NCBI RefSeq assembly: GCF_001423425.1 | Contig: NZ_LMNX01000001.1 | Location: forward strand, 330,970 to 394,969 | From: Rhizobium sp. Leaf306 | GTDB taxonomy: Bacteria; Pseudomonadota; Alphaproteobacteria; Rhizobiales; Rhizobiaceae | Direction: 5' to 3' | DNA: 64,000 nt | Shown: positions 44,981-54,936 of the stretch, one piece after another | Layout of the letters: each line of letters starts with the position of its first letter | How positions within the stretch are numbered: position 1 is the first letter of the stretch | Notes under the pieces: model-generated | What the model saw: only the letters and a program-made list of their open reading frames with translations | The model's database searches: none | Told to the model about the DNA's origin: nothing | Program-made: the position numbers and the translations under genes

Positions 44981-45382
44981 GATCTTGATGATTGTCGTGT
45001 CTCCCGGCCAATGCGTTCAGGCCAGACGAATAGCTTTTCGCACGATCCCCTGCAATGACCGATGTTCATGCAGGAATGTCGGGCCCGTGTTGCCAAATTT
45101 GCAATGGACTTGACGGCTGCGGTCTGCCAAAAGCGCGAAAGGACGCGACTGCCGTTATCTTTAGAACGGGGTCGGGTGGCCGATTGACGTCACGTCGCTG
45201 CCGCGAGATCACGCTGGCCGTCCTTTTGATTTCCCAGTTTTCCCAGCATTCAATCTACGACCTTGGTTGTGACTGCGAACCTTTTGTCATGAAAAAAGGT
45301 CCTGCGGCTTTCACCGAGGACCTCTGATCAGGCTCGATCAGACGGGGGTAAGACCCGTCCAACCGCTTCCGTCATTGTTTAA
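44981..45382. other. 402-bp intergenic stretch
   Basis: Holds the minus-strand terminator at 45292-45323 and a small hairpin GACGGG-ggtaaga-CCCGTC (45340-45358). A 90-codon plus-strand frame (45055-45327) runs through the terminator and lacks a ribosome binding site; I consider it not coding. Confidence 0.5.
45292..45323 (-). terminator. Terminator after the small exported protein gene
   Basis: On the minus strand AGGTCC...GGACCT with a 15-nt loop, then TTTTTT. It follows the gene ending at 45383. Confidence 0.85.
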
Positions 45383-45718
45383 TCAGCAACCGGTACCCTG
45401 GGCAGTTTCGCCCGTCAGGTTCGGCAGGTTGCCGGAGTTTGCAGCATCGCCTGGCTCACCGCCCGGTGCGCAGCCTGCGCGGCTACCGTAGGCGCCGGTC
45501 GAACCGACTGCCGAGCCCGGGGTAACGCTGCCTGTCGAATAGGGGTCTACAGTACCCGATGCGGCTGGCTTCGGCGGGATGTTGCCGCCGGCACCGCTCA
45601 TGTTCTGCTGGACGTCCGCGCGGTTGGCCGAACCGTTCATGTCATAGCTCGTCTGCGCAAATGCTGCAGAGGATAGGCCAAACGAAAGTGCGGCAACAAC
45701 TGTCAATGTCTTGATCAT
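45383..45718 (-). CDS. Small exported protein, unknown function
   Basis: A 111-residue protein with a signal peptide ending AAFAQT, then a low-complexity mature region rich in Gly, Ser, Pro and Asn, with two cysteines (GCAPGGEPG and the final TGC). No known domain. ATG 45718 has AAGGAAT upstream; a longer frame to 45766 adds an unlikely polar N-terminus. A terminator follows at about 60 bp. Similar low-complexity exported proteins are common in Rhizobiaceae. Confidence 0.7.
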   Translation of the reverse strand: MIKTLTVVAALSFGLSSAAFAQTSYDMNGSANRADVQQNMSGAGGNIPPKPAASGTVDPYSTGSVTPGSAVGSTGAYGSRAGCAPGGEPGDAANSGNLPNLTGETAQGTGC

Positions 45719-45806
45719 TTCTGAATTCCTTTTCGTATCCCTACAGGGTGTTAACCGGCCGGGCACAAATTGGTTTCATCTCAAATTCCCGTGAGGAACC
45801 GCGCTT

Positions 45807-46004
45807 TTATGGAACCCGTTTGTCGATGAGCGACTGCGCATTGCGCGCTTCGCGTCGCAGCCAGCGCCGGTTGGCGACCTCGGGCAGATCGTGCGCTTTG
45901 GGAATGCGCTTGGTCTTCCAGCGGCGCAGGATCAAAAATCCGAGCGTGCCAATACCGGCAAGCAAGACAACGGCCAGCAGGATCATCGGGGTCTGGTCGA
46001 CCAT
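45807..46004 (-). CDS. Small single-helix membrane protein
   Basis: A 65-residue protein with a short N-terminus, one membrane helix (MILLAVVLLAGIGTLGFLIL) and a basic, cytoplasmic tail (RRWKTKRIPKAHDLPEVANR). ATG 46004 follows GGAGAA; the open frame further upstream (to 46088) lacks a site. Next to corA on the same strand, 84 bp after its stop. Function unknown. Confidence 0.65.
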   Translation of the reverse strand: MVDQTPMILLAVVLLAGIGTLGFLILRRWKTKRIPKAHDLPEVANRRWLRREARNAQSLIDKRVP

Positions 46005-46088
46005 GGCGGGGTTCTCCGTAGCAAGGGTTTCATCTTTCTGACCGAACCAACTCGACGCCGGCTCGAGAGTTCCCTTGCTTGGTTGCAA

Positions 46089-47054
46089 CTACAACCAGCC
46101 GGACTTCCGGAACCGGTAGAAAAGGATGCTGCAGAGAAGGACGATCGCAACCAGCACGGCGGGATAGCCGTATTCGGTCTTCAATTCCGGCATGTTCTCG
46201 AAATTCATGCCGTAGATGCCGGCGATGGCCGTCGGCACCGCAAGAATGGCGGCCCAGGCAGCCAGCTGCCTGGTGATGACGCCCTGGCGCTGCTGTTCCA
46301 GAAGGTTCGAGGCTTCAAAGACCGAGGTGATGACTTCGCGAAGTCCGCCCACCATGCCTTCGACCCTTCGGATATGATCGAGCACGTCACGGAAGAACGG
46401 CTTGGCGTCCCGGTCGAGGCAGGGAAGGTCGAGATTGACGAGCTTGCCCGCCACTTCCGACATCGGGCCCAGGATTCGCCCGAACAGGATCAGCTGACGG
46501 CGCAGGCGGAAGAGACGGCGGATCTGCTCGCGTTCGAGAAAGTTCGCGAGCATCTTCTGCTCCATTTCCAGCACCTTGTCCTCGATCGTTTGCACCAGCG
46601 GCAGATAGCCGTCGGCGATGAAATCGATGATCCCGTGCAGGACGTAGTCAGGCCCCTTGGAGAGAAGCTGCGGCGAGGCTTCGAGCTGTGCCCGGATGGC
46701 GGCATGGTTGCGGGCCGAGCCGTGCCGGACGGTGATGATGTGGCGCCTTCCGACGAAGATCGCCGTCTCGCCATACTTGAATTTCTCGCCTTCCAGATGG
46801 GCGGTCTTTGCCACCACGAACAGCTGTTCGCCATAGGCTTCCACCTTGGGCACCTGATGGGCGTTGATGGCGTCTTCGACCGCAAGAGGGTGCAGCTCAT
46901 AGGTTTCGGCCAGCGCATGCAGCTCGTCCGGTGACGGCTCGTGCAGGCCGATCCAGACGAAATCCTGACCGGACAGTCTCGGCGCCGGCCCATCGACAGG
47001 CACCGCCTCGGCACGTTTTCCGTTGCGGTACACATAGGAGGCGACAACTGTCAT
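46089..47054 (-). CDS. corA: CorA-family magnesium/cobalt channel
   Basis: A 321-residue protein of CorA type that forms a pentameric Mg2+ (and Co2+/Ni2+) channel. The cytoplasmic N-terminal domain is alpha/beta, followed by a long helix, and two C-terminal membrane helices. The signature GMN lies in YGMNFENMPELKTEYGY at the start of the periplasmic loop. The basic tail RFRKSGWL follows the second helix. Located 44 bp after copZ, possibly read from the copper operon. Confidence 0.93.
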   Translation of the reverse strand: MTVVASYVYRNGKRAEAVPVDGPAPRLSGQDFVWIGLHEPSPDELHALAETYELHPLAVEDAINAHQVPKVEAYGEQLFVVAKTAHLEGEKFKYGETAIFVGRRHIITVRHGSARNHAAIRAQLEASPQLLSKGPDYVLHGIIDFIADGYLPLVQTIEDKVLEMEQKMLANFLEREQIRRLFRLRRQLILFGRILGPMSEVAGKLVNLDLPCLDRDAKPFFRDVLDHIRRVEGMVGGLREVITSVFEASNLLEQQRQGVITRQLAAWAAILAVPTAIAGIYGMNFENMPELKTEYGYPAVLVAIVLLCSILFYRFRKSGWL

Positions 47055-47098
47055 GGTATGCTCTGCGATGGAGTATGGTCTGCGATGCCGATAACGTA

Positions 47099-47299
47099 CT
47101 AGGCCTTGGCCCGTTCCGGCGAATAACCCGCGTCACGGATCGCTTGCGCGGCCTTTGCCTCGTCGCCACCCACCATCACCGTATGCGTGACAAGATCGAT
47201 CGACACGGGTGCATCCGGCAGCGCTTCGGCGAGAGCGTTTCGCAGGGTCTTCTCGCAGTGGCCGCAGGTCATGTCCGGCACGGTGAAGATCACGGTCAT
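47099..47299 (-). CDS. copZ: Copper chaperone CopZ-like heavy-metal-associated domain protein
   Basis: A 66-residue HMA-fold protein with the metal site DMTCGHCEKTL near the N-terminus and the beta-alpha-beta-beta-alpha-beta order expected of the family. It delivers Cu(I) to CopA. It is the last gene of the copA-cueR-copZ unit, 15 bp after cueR. Confidence 0.9.
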   Translation of the reverse strand: MTVIFTVPDMTCGHCEKTLRNALAEALPDAPVSIDLVTHTVMVGGDEAKAAQAIRDAGYSPERAKA

Positions 47300-47314
47300 C
47301 TCAGGTCTCCTTCT

Positions 47315-47725
47315 TCAATCTGTATGCGCCGGTGACGCGGAACCGGCAAGGTCGTCAAGGATCGGGCAGTCGGGACGGTCGTTTCCACCGCAGCAATGGG
47401 CAAGGTGCTTCAAGGTCTTGACCATGCCCTGCATCTCCGCGATGCGCCGCTCCAGATCGTCGATATGGGTGGTGGCGATGTCCTTGACGGCGGCGCTCTC
47501 GCGGCTGCGGTCCTGCCACAGTTTCAAGAGCGCCTGCGTTTCCTCCAGCGAAAAACCCAGCGAGCGGGCGCGCTTGATGAAGCGCAGCACATGCACCTGA
47601 TCGCCGCCATAGGTCCGGTAATTGTTGCCGGTGCGGGCGGCCGGCGTAATCAGGCCGATCTCCTCGTAATAGCGGATCATCTTGGCCGAAACGCCGGATG
47701 CCTGTGCGGCCTCGCCGATATTCAC
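47315..47725 (-). CDS. cueR: MerR-family copper-responsive activator CueR
   Basis: A 136-residue MerR-type regulator: N-terminal winged helix ([23 protein letters not shown] as two helices), a dimerisation coiled coil, and a C-terminal metal loop with [14 protein letters not shown]. The two cysteines spaced eight residues apart match CueR's Cu(I) pocket. It overlaps copA by 4 bp and is expected to activate the copA promoter at 50221-50251. Confidence 0.9.
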   Translation of the reverse strand: MNIGEAAQASGVSAKMIRYYEEIGLITPAARTGNNYRTYGGDQVHVLRFIKRARSLGFSLEETQALLKLWQDRSRESAAVKDIATTHIDDLERRIAEMQGMVKTLKHLAHCCGGNDRPDCPILDDLAGSASPAHTD

Positions 47726-50196
47726 GCTTTCTCTCCCAGTGCGACGGTTTTCAATCGCAGCGCATTGCCAAGCACGAACGTGCTCGACAGCGCCATGGCG
47801 GCAGCGCCCAGCATCGGCGAAAGCGTCAATCCGAGCAAGGGATAGAACAGACCGGCGGCAAGCGGGATCAGCGCCACGTTATAACCGAATGCCCAGAACA
47901 GGTTCTGTCTGATATTGCGCATCGTCTCGCGGCTGATGGCGATGGCGCTGACGACGCCGGTGAGATCGCCGCCGACCAGCACCACATCGGCGCTCTCGAT
48001 CGCCACATCCGTGCCCGTGCCGATGGCAATGCCGACATCCGCATGCGCCAGCGCCGGCGCATCGTTGATGCCGTCGCCGACAAAGGCGATCCGGCGTGCC
48101 CGGGGTGAAGTCGCCTGTGGCGAGGACACGGCGGCGGAACCGCTCCCCTTCCGCAGGTCATCCAGCGCATTCACCTTGCCCTCGGGCAGAACCTCGGCAA
48201 CGACCGTCTCGATCCCCACCTTGGCTGCAATCGCTTGTGCCGTGCGACGGTTGTCGCCGGTCACCATGGCAACCTCGATGCCCATCGCCCGCAGCGCCTT
48301 GATGGCCTGAACGCTCGACGGCTTCAGCGGATCGGCAACGGCAATCACCGCCGCCAGACGACCGTCTATCGCGGTATAGAGCGGCGACTTGCCCTCGCCG
48401 GCCAACCGGGCGGCCGTCTGTTCCAGTGGTGCGACCGAAATGGCGAGCTTGTCCATGAACCTGTCGGCGCCGACCGAAACGTCCCGGCCATCGACGCGGG
48501 CACTGATGCCGTAGCCGGTGACGGAGCGGAAATCCTCGGTCTCGGCCAAGACCAGACCCTTCGCCTCCGCCGCCTTGACGATCGCATCCGCAATCGGGTG
48601 TTCGGAGCGACGCTCGACGGCTGCGGTGAGGCGCAGAACCTCGTCTTCCGAAAACCCGTCCACAACATCCAGATCCGTCAGTTGCGGCCGTCCCATCGTC
48701 ATAGTGCCCGTCTTGTCGAACACGACGAGATCCACATCCGACAGCGCCTGCAGCGCATCGCCCTTGCGGAAGAGCACGCCGAGCTCTGCGGCCCTGCCCG
48801 CGCCGACGACGATCGAGACCGGGACGGCGAGACCCATGGCGCAGGGGCAGGCAATGATCAGCACCGCCACCGCGGCCACCAGCGCATGCGACAGCCGCGG
48901 CTCCGGTCCGACCAGGAACCAGACAACAAATGTAACGATCGCCAGAAGCATCACGGCCGGCACGAACCACGCAGTCACCTTGTCCACCAGCGTCTGGATC
49001 GGCAGTTTGGCGCCCTGCGCCTGTTCCACCAGCCGGATGATGCCGGCAAGCGCCGTATCGCGGCCGACCTTTTCGGCGCGGAAACGGAAGGAGCCGGTGC
49101 GGTTGACCGTTCCGGCGGTGACGGACGCGCCCGCCATCTTCTCGACCGGCAGCGGCTCACCTGTGATCATCGATTCATCAACATTCGATTGCCCGTCGAT
49201 CACGGTGCCATCGACCGGCAGACGTTCGCCGGGACGGATGACGACGATATCGCCGACCACGACCTCGGACGAGGGAATATCGACGACCGCCCCGCTCCGT
49301 TCGACCCGCGCGGTTTTCGCCTGCAGACCGGCCAGTTTCTCGATTGCCTCGCCGGTGCGGCCTGTGGCACGCGCCTCCAGCAGGCGGCCGAACAGGATCA
49401 GCGTCACGATGACGGCGGCGGCTTCATAATAGACAAAGCGCGCGCTTTCCGGCAGCAGGCCGGGTGCGAAGGTCGCAAACACCGAATAGCCATAGGCGGC
49501 AAGAACGCCCACCGCGACCAGCGAATTCATCTCCGGATGGCCCCGCAACAGGGCCGGCAGACCAAGCTTCAGGAACCGCAGACCCGGCCCGAAAATCACC
49601 ACCGTTGCCAGCACGAAGTAGAGGTAGTGGAGGTTCTGCGTGTCGACGACTCCCATCAGCCAGTGATGGAACGGCGCATAGACGTGGCCCGTCATCTCCA
49701 GCACGAACAGCGGCAATGTCAGCACCGCCGCAATGGCGAGATCACGCTTCAGGACACCCGCTTCACCGCCATGCATATGGGCATGGTCGTGGGCGGCGTT
49801 TTCATGCGTTGGATGCGGATGCTCGGCTTGGGAATGGGCGGCCCCGGTATGATCAGCATGGGTATGATCAGCCTGCGCGCTCGTCTCCGCATGCTTCAAC
49901 GCCGGGTGATGATCAGAGCCCGCGTCAAAACCCGCTTCCCGCAGCGCAAGATCCATCGCGCCGTCGGGGATCTCGTAGCCCATCTTGCGGACAGCCGCTT
50001 CCAGCGTCTCCGGATCAAACCCCGCGCCCGTCTCGACCGTGAGCTTCTTCGTTGCAAAGTTGACAGCGCTTTTCTCGACGCCCGCCACTTTTGCAGCCGC
50101 GGTTTCCACCCGGCGCACGCAGGAGGCACAGGTCATGCCCTCGACGGGCACGGTGATCGGTTCGGAGCGATGGATGGGGCGAATAATCTGGTTCAT
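47722..50196 (-). CDS. copA: Copper-exporting P1B-type ATPase CopA
   Basis: An 824-residue P-type ATPase. Near the N-terminus is one HMA domain with GMTCASC, a His-rich linker (from about residue 95), then eight membrane helices with the CPC motif in [12 protein letters not shown], the phosphorylation motif [11 protein letters not shown] in [10 protein letters not shown], and [10 protein letters not shown]. This is the Cu(I) export type. ATG 50196 follows GAGGAT; the longer frame to 50223 overlaps the promoter -10 and is excluded. Confidence 0.96.
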   Translation of the reverse strand: MNQIIRPIHRSEPITVPVEGMTCASCVRRVETAAAKVAGVEKSAVNFATKKLTVETGAGFDPETLEAAVRKMGYEIPDGAMDLALREAGFDAGSDHHPALKHAETSAQADHTHADHTGAAHSQAEHPHPTHENAAHDHAHMHGGEAGVLKRDLAIAAVLTLPLFVLEMTGHVYAPFHHWLMGVVDTQNLHYLYFVLATVVIFGPGLRFLKLGLPALLRGHPEMNSLVAVGVLAAYGYSVFATFAPGLLPESARFVYYEAAAVIVTLILFGRLLEARATGRTGEAIEKLAGLQAKTARVERSGAVVDIPSSEVVVGDIVVIRPGERLPVDGTVIDGQSNVDESMITGEPLPVEKMAGASVTAGTVNRTGSFRFRAEKVGRDTALAGIIRLVEQAQGAKLPIQTLVDKVTAWFVPAVMLLAIVTFVVWFLVGPEPRLSHALVAAVAVLIIACPCAMGLAVPVSIVVGAGRAAELGVLFRKGDALQALSDVDLVVFDKTGTMTMGRPQLTDLDVVDGFSEDEVLRLTAAVERRSEHPIADAIVKAAEAKGLVLAETEDFRSVTGYGISARVDGRDVSVGADRFMDKLAISVAPLEQTAARLAGEGKSPLYTAIDGRLAAVIAVADPLKPSSVQAIKALRAMGIEVAMVTGDNRRTAQAIAAKVGIETVVAEVLPEGKVNALDDLRKGSGSAAVSSPQATSPRARRIAFVGDGINDAPALAHADVGIAIGTGTDVAIESADVVLVGGDLTGVVSAIAISRETMRNIRQNLFWAFGYNVALIPLAAGLFYPLLGLTLSPMLGAAAMALSSTFVLGNALRLKTVALGEKA

Positions 50197-50220
50197 GGGT
50201 CGCGATCCTCTTCGCATCAC

Positions 50221-50251
50221 CATGTAGGGCTTCCCATCATGGGAAGGTCAA
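50221..50251 (-). promoter_or_regulatory. MerR-type copA promoter with CueR operator
   Basis: On the minus strand TTGACC (-35) and TACATG (-10) are 19 bp apart, the unusual spacing used by MerR activators. The spacer contains a near-perfect palindrome CTTCCCAT-C-ATGGGAAG (50230-50246) in the position of the CueR box. Confidence 0.85.
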
Positions 50252-50283
50252 GGGCCAGCCGGGTATTTAGCTCTGGCGGATGC

Positions 50284-50312
50284 TTGTACCGTATCCGGGA
50301 TACGCCTATTCT
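50284..50312 (+). promoter_or_regulatory. Promoter with palindromic operator before the AbiE-like module
   Basis: TTGTAC (-35), 17-bp spacer, TATTCT (-10). The spacer contains GTATCC-G-GGATAC, a perfect 6+1+6 palindrome, so a repressor bound there would block the promoter. The downstream gene or its partner is the likely repressor. Confidence 0.6.
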
Positions 50313-50331
50313 ACGATGAAGGGAGTTCGCT

Positions 50332-50667
50332 ATGCCGGTGCGCGACAGAATGAAGCGATATCGCGAAAGCGGAGGTGCAGCGCATCTTGTCCGGGTCGAA
50401 GTGCTGGTCCCAGCGTCGCAACGGCAGGATATACTTTCAAGCGCTGCAGCGATGCGTGATGCGCACCGAGATAAAAGAGGCAGGATACAGGCGCTCTGCG
50501 ATCAGGCCGTCACGCTTTACCGGTTGCGCATCCTCGACAACATCGACCTCGACCGGTTGCACACCCTCACGGACCGAGCCCGTGTCATTGCCAACGCCTT
50601 GATGGAACGCGGCGACGCCCGCGCCTTTGCCCTCGGGCGAAAGCTAAATGCTGAACTGGACGAGTGA
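50332..50667 (+). CDS. Helical protein upstream of the broken nucleotidyltransferase, antitoxin-like
   Basis: A 111-residue, mostly helical, charged protein (RMKRYRESGGAAHLVRVEVL, then SQRQDILSSAAAMRDAHRDK). Its last 20 bp overlap the start of the nucleotidyltransferase frame, as in AbiE-type two-gene modules, in which the first gene encodes the repressor-antitoxin. It is not the usual winged-helix AbiEi. The palindrome in its promoter suggests autoregulation. Role inferred from position. Confidence 0.6.
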   Translation: MPVRDRMKRYRESGGAAHLVRVEVLVPASQRQDILSSAAAMRDAHRDKRGRIQALCDQAVTLYRLRILDNIDLDRLHTLTDRARVIANALMERGDARAFALGRKLNAELDE

Positions 50668-51462
50668 CATCCTGCAGAAAGCCATCCTCGCGGTCATTGC
50701 CGGCAATCGATCCGAAACCAGCTATCTGGCCGGTGGCCTGCTGCTTAACCGCGACTGGCCGCGTCAGTCGGACGACATCGACATCTTCAACGATACGGAC
50801 GAGGAAATCGGCGAAATCGCCACGCGCGACATCGAGGCGCTGCGGTGCCATGGCTTCCATGTGGCAATCGACGTGTTCATCTATGGCTGCGTCGAGGCAA
50901 CCGTCAGCCGTGCCGGCGAGGCAACCCTGATCCAGTAGATGAGCGAGACGCGACAGCGCTTTTTCCCCTTGTGGACGACCCCGAATGGGGGATGCGACTG
51001 CATCAGGCCGATCTTGCCGTTAACAAGGTTCTAGCGGCCTCCACCCGACGCAAGGCCCGCGATTACGTGGATCTCATTCTGATCGCTGAACGCTTCTGCG
51101 CGCTCGGTCCGCTCGTCATGGCAGCAGCGGGAAAACCGCCACACTATTCGCCGGTTCGCATCACGGACGAGATCCGCCACAAGGGATTGTCGGTTGCTTC
51201 GACCGACTACCAGTCCGTCAAGGGAATCTCCGGCGCTCTTGGCGCCGACGTTATTCGCGAACTCCTGCAACACGCCATTGATAGAGCCGAGATCTATGTC
51301 CGCAGCGCACCGGCCGATCTTGTCGGGCTGCTGGCGGTCGACGCGGACGGGACTCCGGTGGAAGTGGGTGGGGATCGCCCCTACACGATCCGAAAGGCAA
51401 CGACGGAACCCGAAATTCCGCCAGGTTTTCCGGGCGAGGACTTTCCCTGGCGAAAGACCTGA
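50648..51462 (+). pseudogene. AbiEii-like nucleotidyltransferase, inactivated by a stop and a frameshift
   Basis: The first part (50648-50935) has the nucleotidyltransferase start with SYLAGGLLLNRDWPRQSDDIDIF, containing the G-x(n)-D-x-D metal motif. TAG at 50936-50938 stands where a Trp codon (TGG) is likely. Beyond it the frame changes once within the tttttcccc run near 50960-50970, after which the C-terminal half (DDPEWGMRLHQADLAVNKVL, ARDYVDLILIAERF) continues openly to 51462 in another frame. Two lesions make it unlikely to be functional, unless recoding occurs. Confidence 0.75.
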
Positions 51463-51544
51463 TCAACGCATCTGCCGCCCGGTGCATTCTGTCCCGACCA
51501 CAAAAGAACCAGTTGCGCTTGGGGAGATCCCGAGGCTCTCCTAC

Positions 51545-52015
51545 CTAGCCCCGCCGTGCGTCGCCGACATGCAGGGGCCAGTCGATCAGATAGTCCTCGA
51601 AATCCTCGACATCGACCTCTTCTTCGCTGATCGTGCGGCCGCGGGCCGAGATGCCGGCCTGGTGGACCGTTTCCGGATCGCCTGAGAGCAGCGGGTGCCA
51701 CCAGTAGAGATCGTGGCCGTCGCGCACCAGGCGGTAGCCGCAGGTCGGCGGCAGCCAGGGGATTTCGTCCACTTGGGCCGGCGTCAGCTGGATGCATTCC
51801 GGAACGGTCGCCTGGCGGTTGGGATAGTCCTTGCACTGGCAGCTCGTGCCGTCGAGAAGCCGGCAGGCAACCGAGGTGAAAGCCACCTCGCCCGTGTCGT
51901 AATCCTCGAGCTTGTTGAGACAGCAGAGCCCGCAGCCATCGCACAGGCTTTCCCACTCCTGCTGGGACAGATCCTCAAGCGTCTTGGTTTTCCAGAATGC
52001 GTCTTCCATCATCAT
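51545..52015 (-). CDS. YcgN-family cysteine cluster protein (UPF0260)
   Basis: A 156-residue protein with many cysteines: [14 protein letters not shown], then [27 protein letters not shown] and PPTCGYRL. This spacing is the YkgJ/YcgN zinc- or iron-chelating cluster family. Cellular role unknown. Three consecutive ATG codons could each start it. Confidence 0.9.
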   Translation of the reverse strand: MMMEDAFWKTKTLEDLSQQEWESLCDGCGLCCLNKLEDYDTGEVAFTSVACRLLDGTSCQCKDYPNRQATVPECIQLTPAQVDEIPWLPPTCGYRLVRDGHDLYWWHPLLSGDPETVHQAGISARGRTISEEEVDVEDFEDYLIDWPLHVGDARRG

Positions 52016-52174
52016 ATCTGTCGCGGATGGGGACCAATTTTCCCCTGCCGCCTTTACCCTGTTGCGGATTCTCTATCGCGCATAAACCTTTTGTCAGCTA
52101 ATGCTGAATAACGGTGAGACGCTCATGCCTTTGATCCCTCCGGGGGGTCGGCGTCAAGCGTTTCTCATCGGGCG

Positions 52175-54568
52175 ATGGGGGAAATGGGGCAGGAACTTCC
52201 AGTGCAGGACCATCCGAAATCACCGGTTAAGCAAGAGCGCTCCGGCTCCTCGCGCAAGAAGCGCCACATCCTACTGCGGATCGACAGCTGGATCGATTCC
52301 ACTGTCTGGAACCTCGGTTTCCGGGCCGGCGAAGTCTGGGAAGAGATCACCATCTTCTTCCGGCGGTTCCGCGTTACAGGCTTGAAAAAGCTTGGTTTCG
52401 AGCTTGCCGGCGAGGCTATGACGCTCGGCACGGTCGGTTGCGTTGCGCTTCTGGCGCTTGCCCAGCCAGCCTTTGAAGAAACCAAGGAAGACTGGCGCAA
52501 CCGGGGCGATTTCGCCGTCACCTTTCTTGATCGCTACGGCAACGTCATCGGCCATCGCGGCATCATCCATGAAGGCTCGGTTCCGATCGAGCAACTGCCC
52601 GACCACCTGATCAAGGCGGTGCTGGCGACCGAGGACCGCCGCTTCTTCGATCACTACGGGATCGACTTCATCGGCCTCGGCCGCGCGCTTTCCGAAAACG
52701 CCAAGGCCGGCGGCGTCGTCCAGGGCGGATCGACGCTCACCCAGCAGCTGGCGAAGAACCTGTTCCTCACCAACGAACGGTCGATCGAACGCAAGATCAA
52801 GGAGGCGTTTCTGGCCATGTGGCTGGAGGCGAACCTTTCGAAGAAAGAGATCCTGTCGCTCTATCTTGACCGCGCCTATATGGGCGGCGGCACGTTCGGG
52901 GCAGCCGCGGCAAGCCAGTTCTATTTCGGCAAGAACATCACCGAAGTCAGCCTCGCGGAAAGCGCGATGCTGGCCGGCCTGTTCAAGGCACCGGCGAAAT
53001 ATGCGCCGCATGTGAATCTGCCGGCTGCGCGCGCCCGCGCCAACGACGTTCTGTCCAACCTTGTACAGTCAGGCCTGATGTCGGAGGGCCAGGTGATCGC
53101 AGCCCGCCGCACGCCGGCAACCGCGATCGACCGCGCCGAGGTCAAGTCGCCAGACTATTTCCTCGACTGGGCCTTCGACGAGGTGCAGCGGCTGGCCAAG
53201 GCCGGCAAGATCCGCGAGCATTCGATGGTGGTCAGGACCACGATCGACATGGGCCTGCAGCAGGCAGCCGATGCCGCGATGGAAACCAGCCTTCGCGAAT
53301 ACGGCGACAGCTTCAAGGTGAAGCAGGGCGCCATGGTGATGATCGAAAACGGCGGCGGCGTGCGCGCCATGGTCGGCGGCCGCGACTATGGCGAGAGCCA
53401 GTTCAACCGTGCCACCAAGGCGCTGAGACAACCGGGCTCGTCATTCAAGCTCTATACCTACTCCGCCGCGATGGAGCACGGATACAAGCCGGAGTCGGTG
53501 ATCTCCGACGCTCCGATCACCTGGCGGGGCTGGTCGCCGCAGAATTACGGTCGCTCCTACAAGGGCAAGGTGACCCTGATGAGCGCCATGCAGCAATCGC
53601 TCAATACGGTGCCTGTCCGGCTTGCCAAGGATGTGCTCGGCACCGACGTCATCGTCAACACCGCAAAGGCTTTTGGTGTCGAGACGCCGCTCAGAAGCGA
53701 CAAGACGATCCCGCTCGGAACGTCCGAGGTAACGGTACTCGACCAGGCCACCGCCTATGCGGTGATGCCGGCCGGCGGCGTGCAATCGCATCGCCACGGG
53801 ATCGAGCAGGTTCTGGGCTACGGCGGCAACATTCTCTACGATTTCGGCCGCGACGAGGCGCCGGCGAAGCGGGTTCTGTCCGAACAGGCGACCTCATCGA
53901 TGAACCGCATCCTGACGACGATCCCCTATCAGGGCACGGCGCGACGCGCGGCACTCGATGGCGGCATCGTCACCGGCGGCAAGACCGGCACTTCGCAGAG
54001 CTATCGCGACGCCTGGTTTATCGGCTTTACCGGCAATTACACGACGGCGGTGTGGTTCGGAAACGACGACTTCACCTCGATGAACAACATGACCGGCGGC
54101 TCGCTTCCGGCGATGACCTTCAAGGTGCTGATGGACTACGCCCATCAGGGGATCGAGCTGAAACCAATTCCCGGCATCGAAAACCCACTGCCGAACGGCG
54201 ACCACAAGAGCGACAAGAAGAGCCAGGAAATTGCGAAAGCGATGGAAGGCGAGAACGCCCTGCCGCCGCTGCAGAGACCGCGCTCGCTTTCGGCCGAAGC
54301 CACCAGAACGCTCAAGCAGATCGGCAAGGCGCTGTCCGAGGCTCCACCGCTTACAGCGGGCGGCCCCAAGGTCGCCGATGCCGGCAAGCCAGCTGTCGAC
54401 GGACAGGCAACCTCTGTTCAGGGTGACAAGGTCCAGGGCGCCGCTACCCAAAGCGACAAGGCGTCGGTGCCGGAAGCCGGTCCCGTGACGGGCTCGATAT
54501 CGACCCGGCATCAGCCGAAACAGTCGACGGCAAAGGTGACGCCGATCAATCTGGAAGTGCGGCGCTAG
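52175..54568 (+). CDS. Class A penicillin-binding protein (PBP1A-type glycosyltransferase/transpeptidase)
   Basis: A 797-residue bifunctional cell-wall synthase. It has a cytoplasmic basic head, a membrane helix near residues 85-105, and a GT51 domain with ATEDRRFFDHYGID (catalytic Glu near 152), QGGSTLTQQLAKNLFL and RKIKEAFLAMWLE. The transpeptidase domain has SSFK (near residue 421), SLN (in QQSLNTVP) and KTGTS (near 603). The C-terminal 100 residues are low-complexity. Rhizobial class A PBPs drive sidewall or polar growth. Confidence 0.93.
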   Translation: MGEMGQELPVQDHPKSPVKQERSGSSRKKRHILLRIDSWIDSTVWNLGFRAGEVWEEITIFFRRFRVTGLKKLGFELAGEAMTLGTVGCVALLALAQPAFEETKEDWRNRGDFAVTFLDRYGNVIGHRGIIHEGSVPIEQLPDHLIKAVLATEDRRFFDHYGIDFIGLGRALSENAKAGGVVQGGSTLTQQLAKNLFLTNERSIERKIKEAFLAMWLEANLSKKEILSLYLDRAYMGGGTFGAAAASQFYFGKNITEVSLAESAMLAGLFKAPAKYAPHVNLPAARARANDVLSNLVQSGLMSEGQVIAARRTPATAIDRAEVKSPDYFLDWAFDEVQRLAKAGKIREHSMVVRTTIDMGLQQAADAAMETSLREYGDSFKVKQGAMVMIENGGGVRAMVGGRDYGESQFNRATKALRQPGSSFKLYTYSAAMEHGYKPESVISDAPITWRGWSPQNYGRSYKGKVTLMSAMQQSLNTVPVRLAKDVLGTDVIVNTAKAFGVETPLRSDKTIPLGTSEVTVLDQATAYAVMPAGGVQSHRHGIEQVLGYGGNILYDFGRDEAPAKRVLSEQATSSMNRILTTIPYQGTARRAALDGGIVTGGKTGTSQSYRDAWFIGFTGNYTTAVWFGNDDFTSMNNMTGGSLPAMTFKVLMDYAHQGIELKPIPGIENPLPNGDHKSDKKSQEIAKAMEGENALPPLQRPRSLSAEATRTLKQIGKALSEAPPLTAGGPKVADAGKPAVDGQATSVQGDKVQGAATQSDKASVPEAGPVTGSISTRHQPKQSTAKVTPINLEVRR

Positions 54569-54579
54569 GTGGGTTGGCC

Positions 54580-54900
54580 TCAGACAGCGCGCGGGGTGAT
54601 CCGCTCGAGATCATCTCCGAGTTCGCGGCGGCGGCGAAGAAGCTCGTAATCAGCCTGCAGGCCGAGAAAGACGCCTTCCGACATGCCGAAATAGCGTGCC
54701 AGACGGAGATCCGTATCGGCTGTGATCGCGCGCTTGCCAAGCACGATCTCGTTGATGCGCCGGGGTGGAACGCCGACGGCACAGGCAAGCCCGTTCTGGC
54801 TAAGCTGCATCGGCTTTAAGAAATCCTCCAGAAGAATCTCGCCGGGATGCGGGTTCGGCAGCCATTCAGCATCAGCCTTGGTAATTGACGATTTCGACAT
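54580..54900 (-). CDS. higA: HigA-type addiction-module antitoxin, no HigB partner seen
   Basis: A 106-residue XRE-family DNA-binding protein with the HigA start (HPGEILLEDFLKPMQLSQNGLA), a helix-turn-helix (VGVPPRRINEIVLGKRAIT) and ADTDLRLARYFGMSEGVFLGLQ. HigB is normally encoded upstream on the same strand, overlapping or near higA. The region upstream (54901-55090) holds only a 36-codon frame that does not look like HigB. It may be an orphan antitoxin. Confidence 0.85.
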   Translation of the reverse strand: MSKSSITKADAEWLPNPHPGEILLEDFLKPMQLSQNGLACAVGVPPRRINEIVLGKRAITADTDLRLARYFGMSEGVFLGLQADYELLRRRRELGDDLERITPRAV

Positions 54901-54936
54901 GCTCGGGCCTCCATCAGTTCAGACGAAATCTATTCA

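Noticed and set aside
45055-45327. 90-codon plus-strand frame
   Set aside because: Runs through a convincing minus-strand terminator, lacks a ribosome binding site, and has no recognisable domain.
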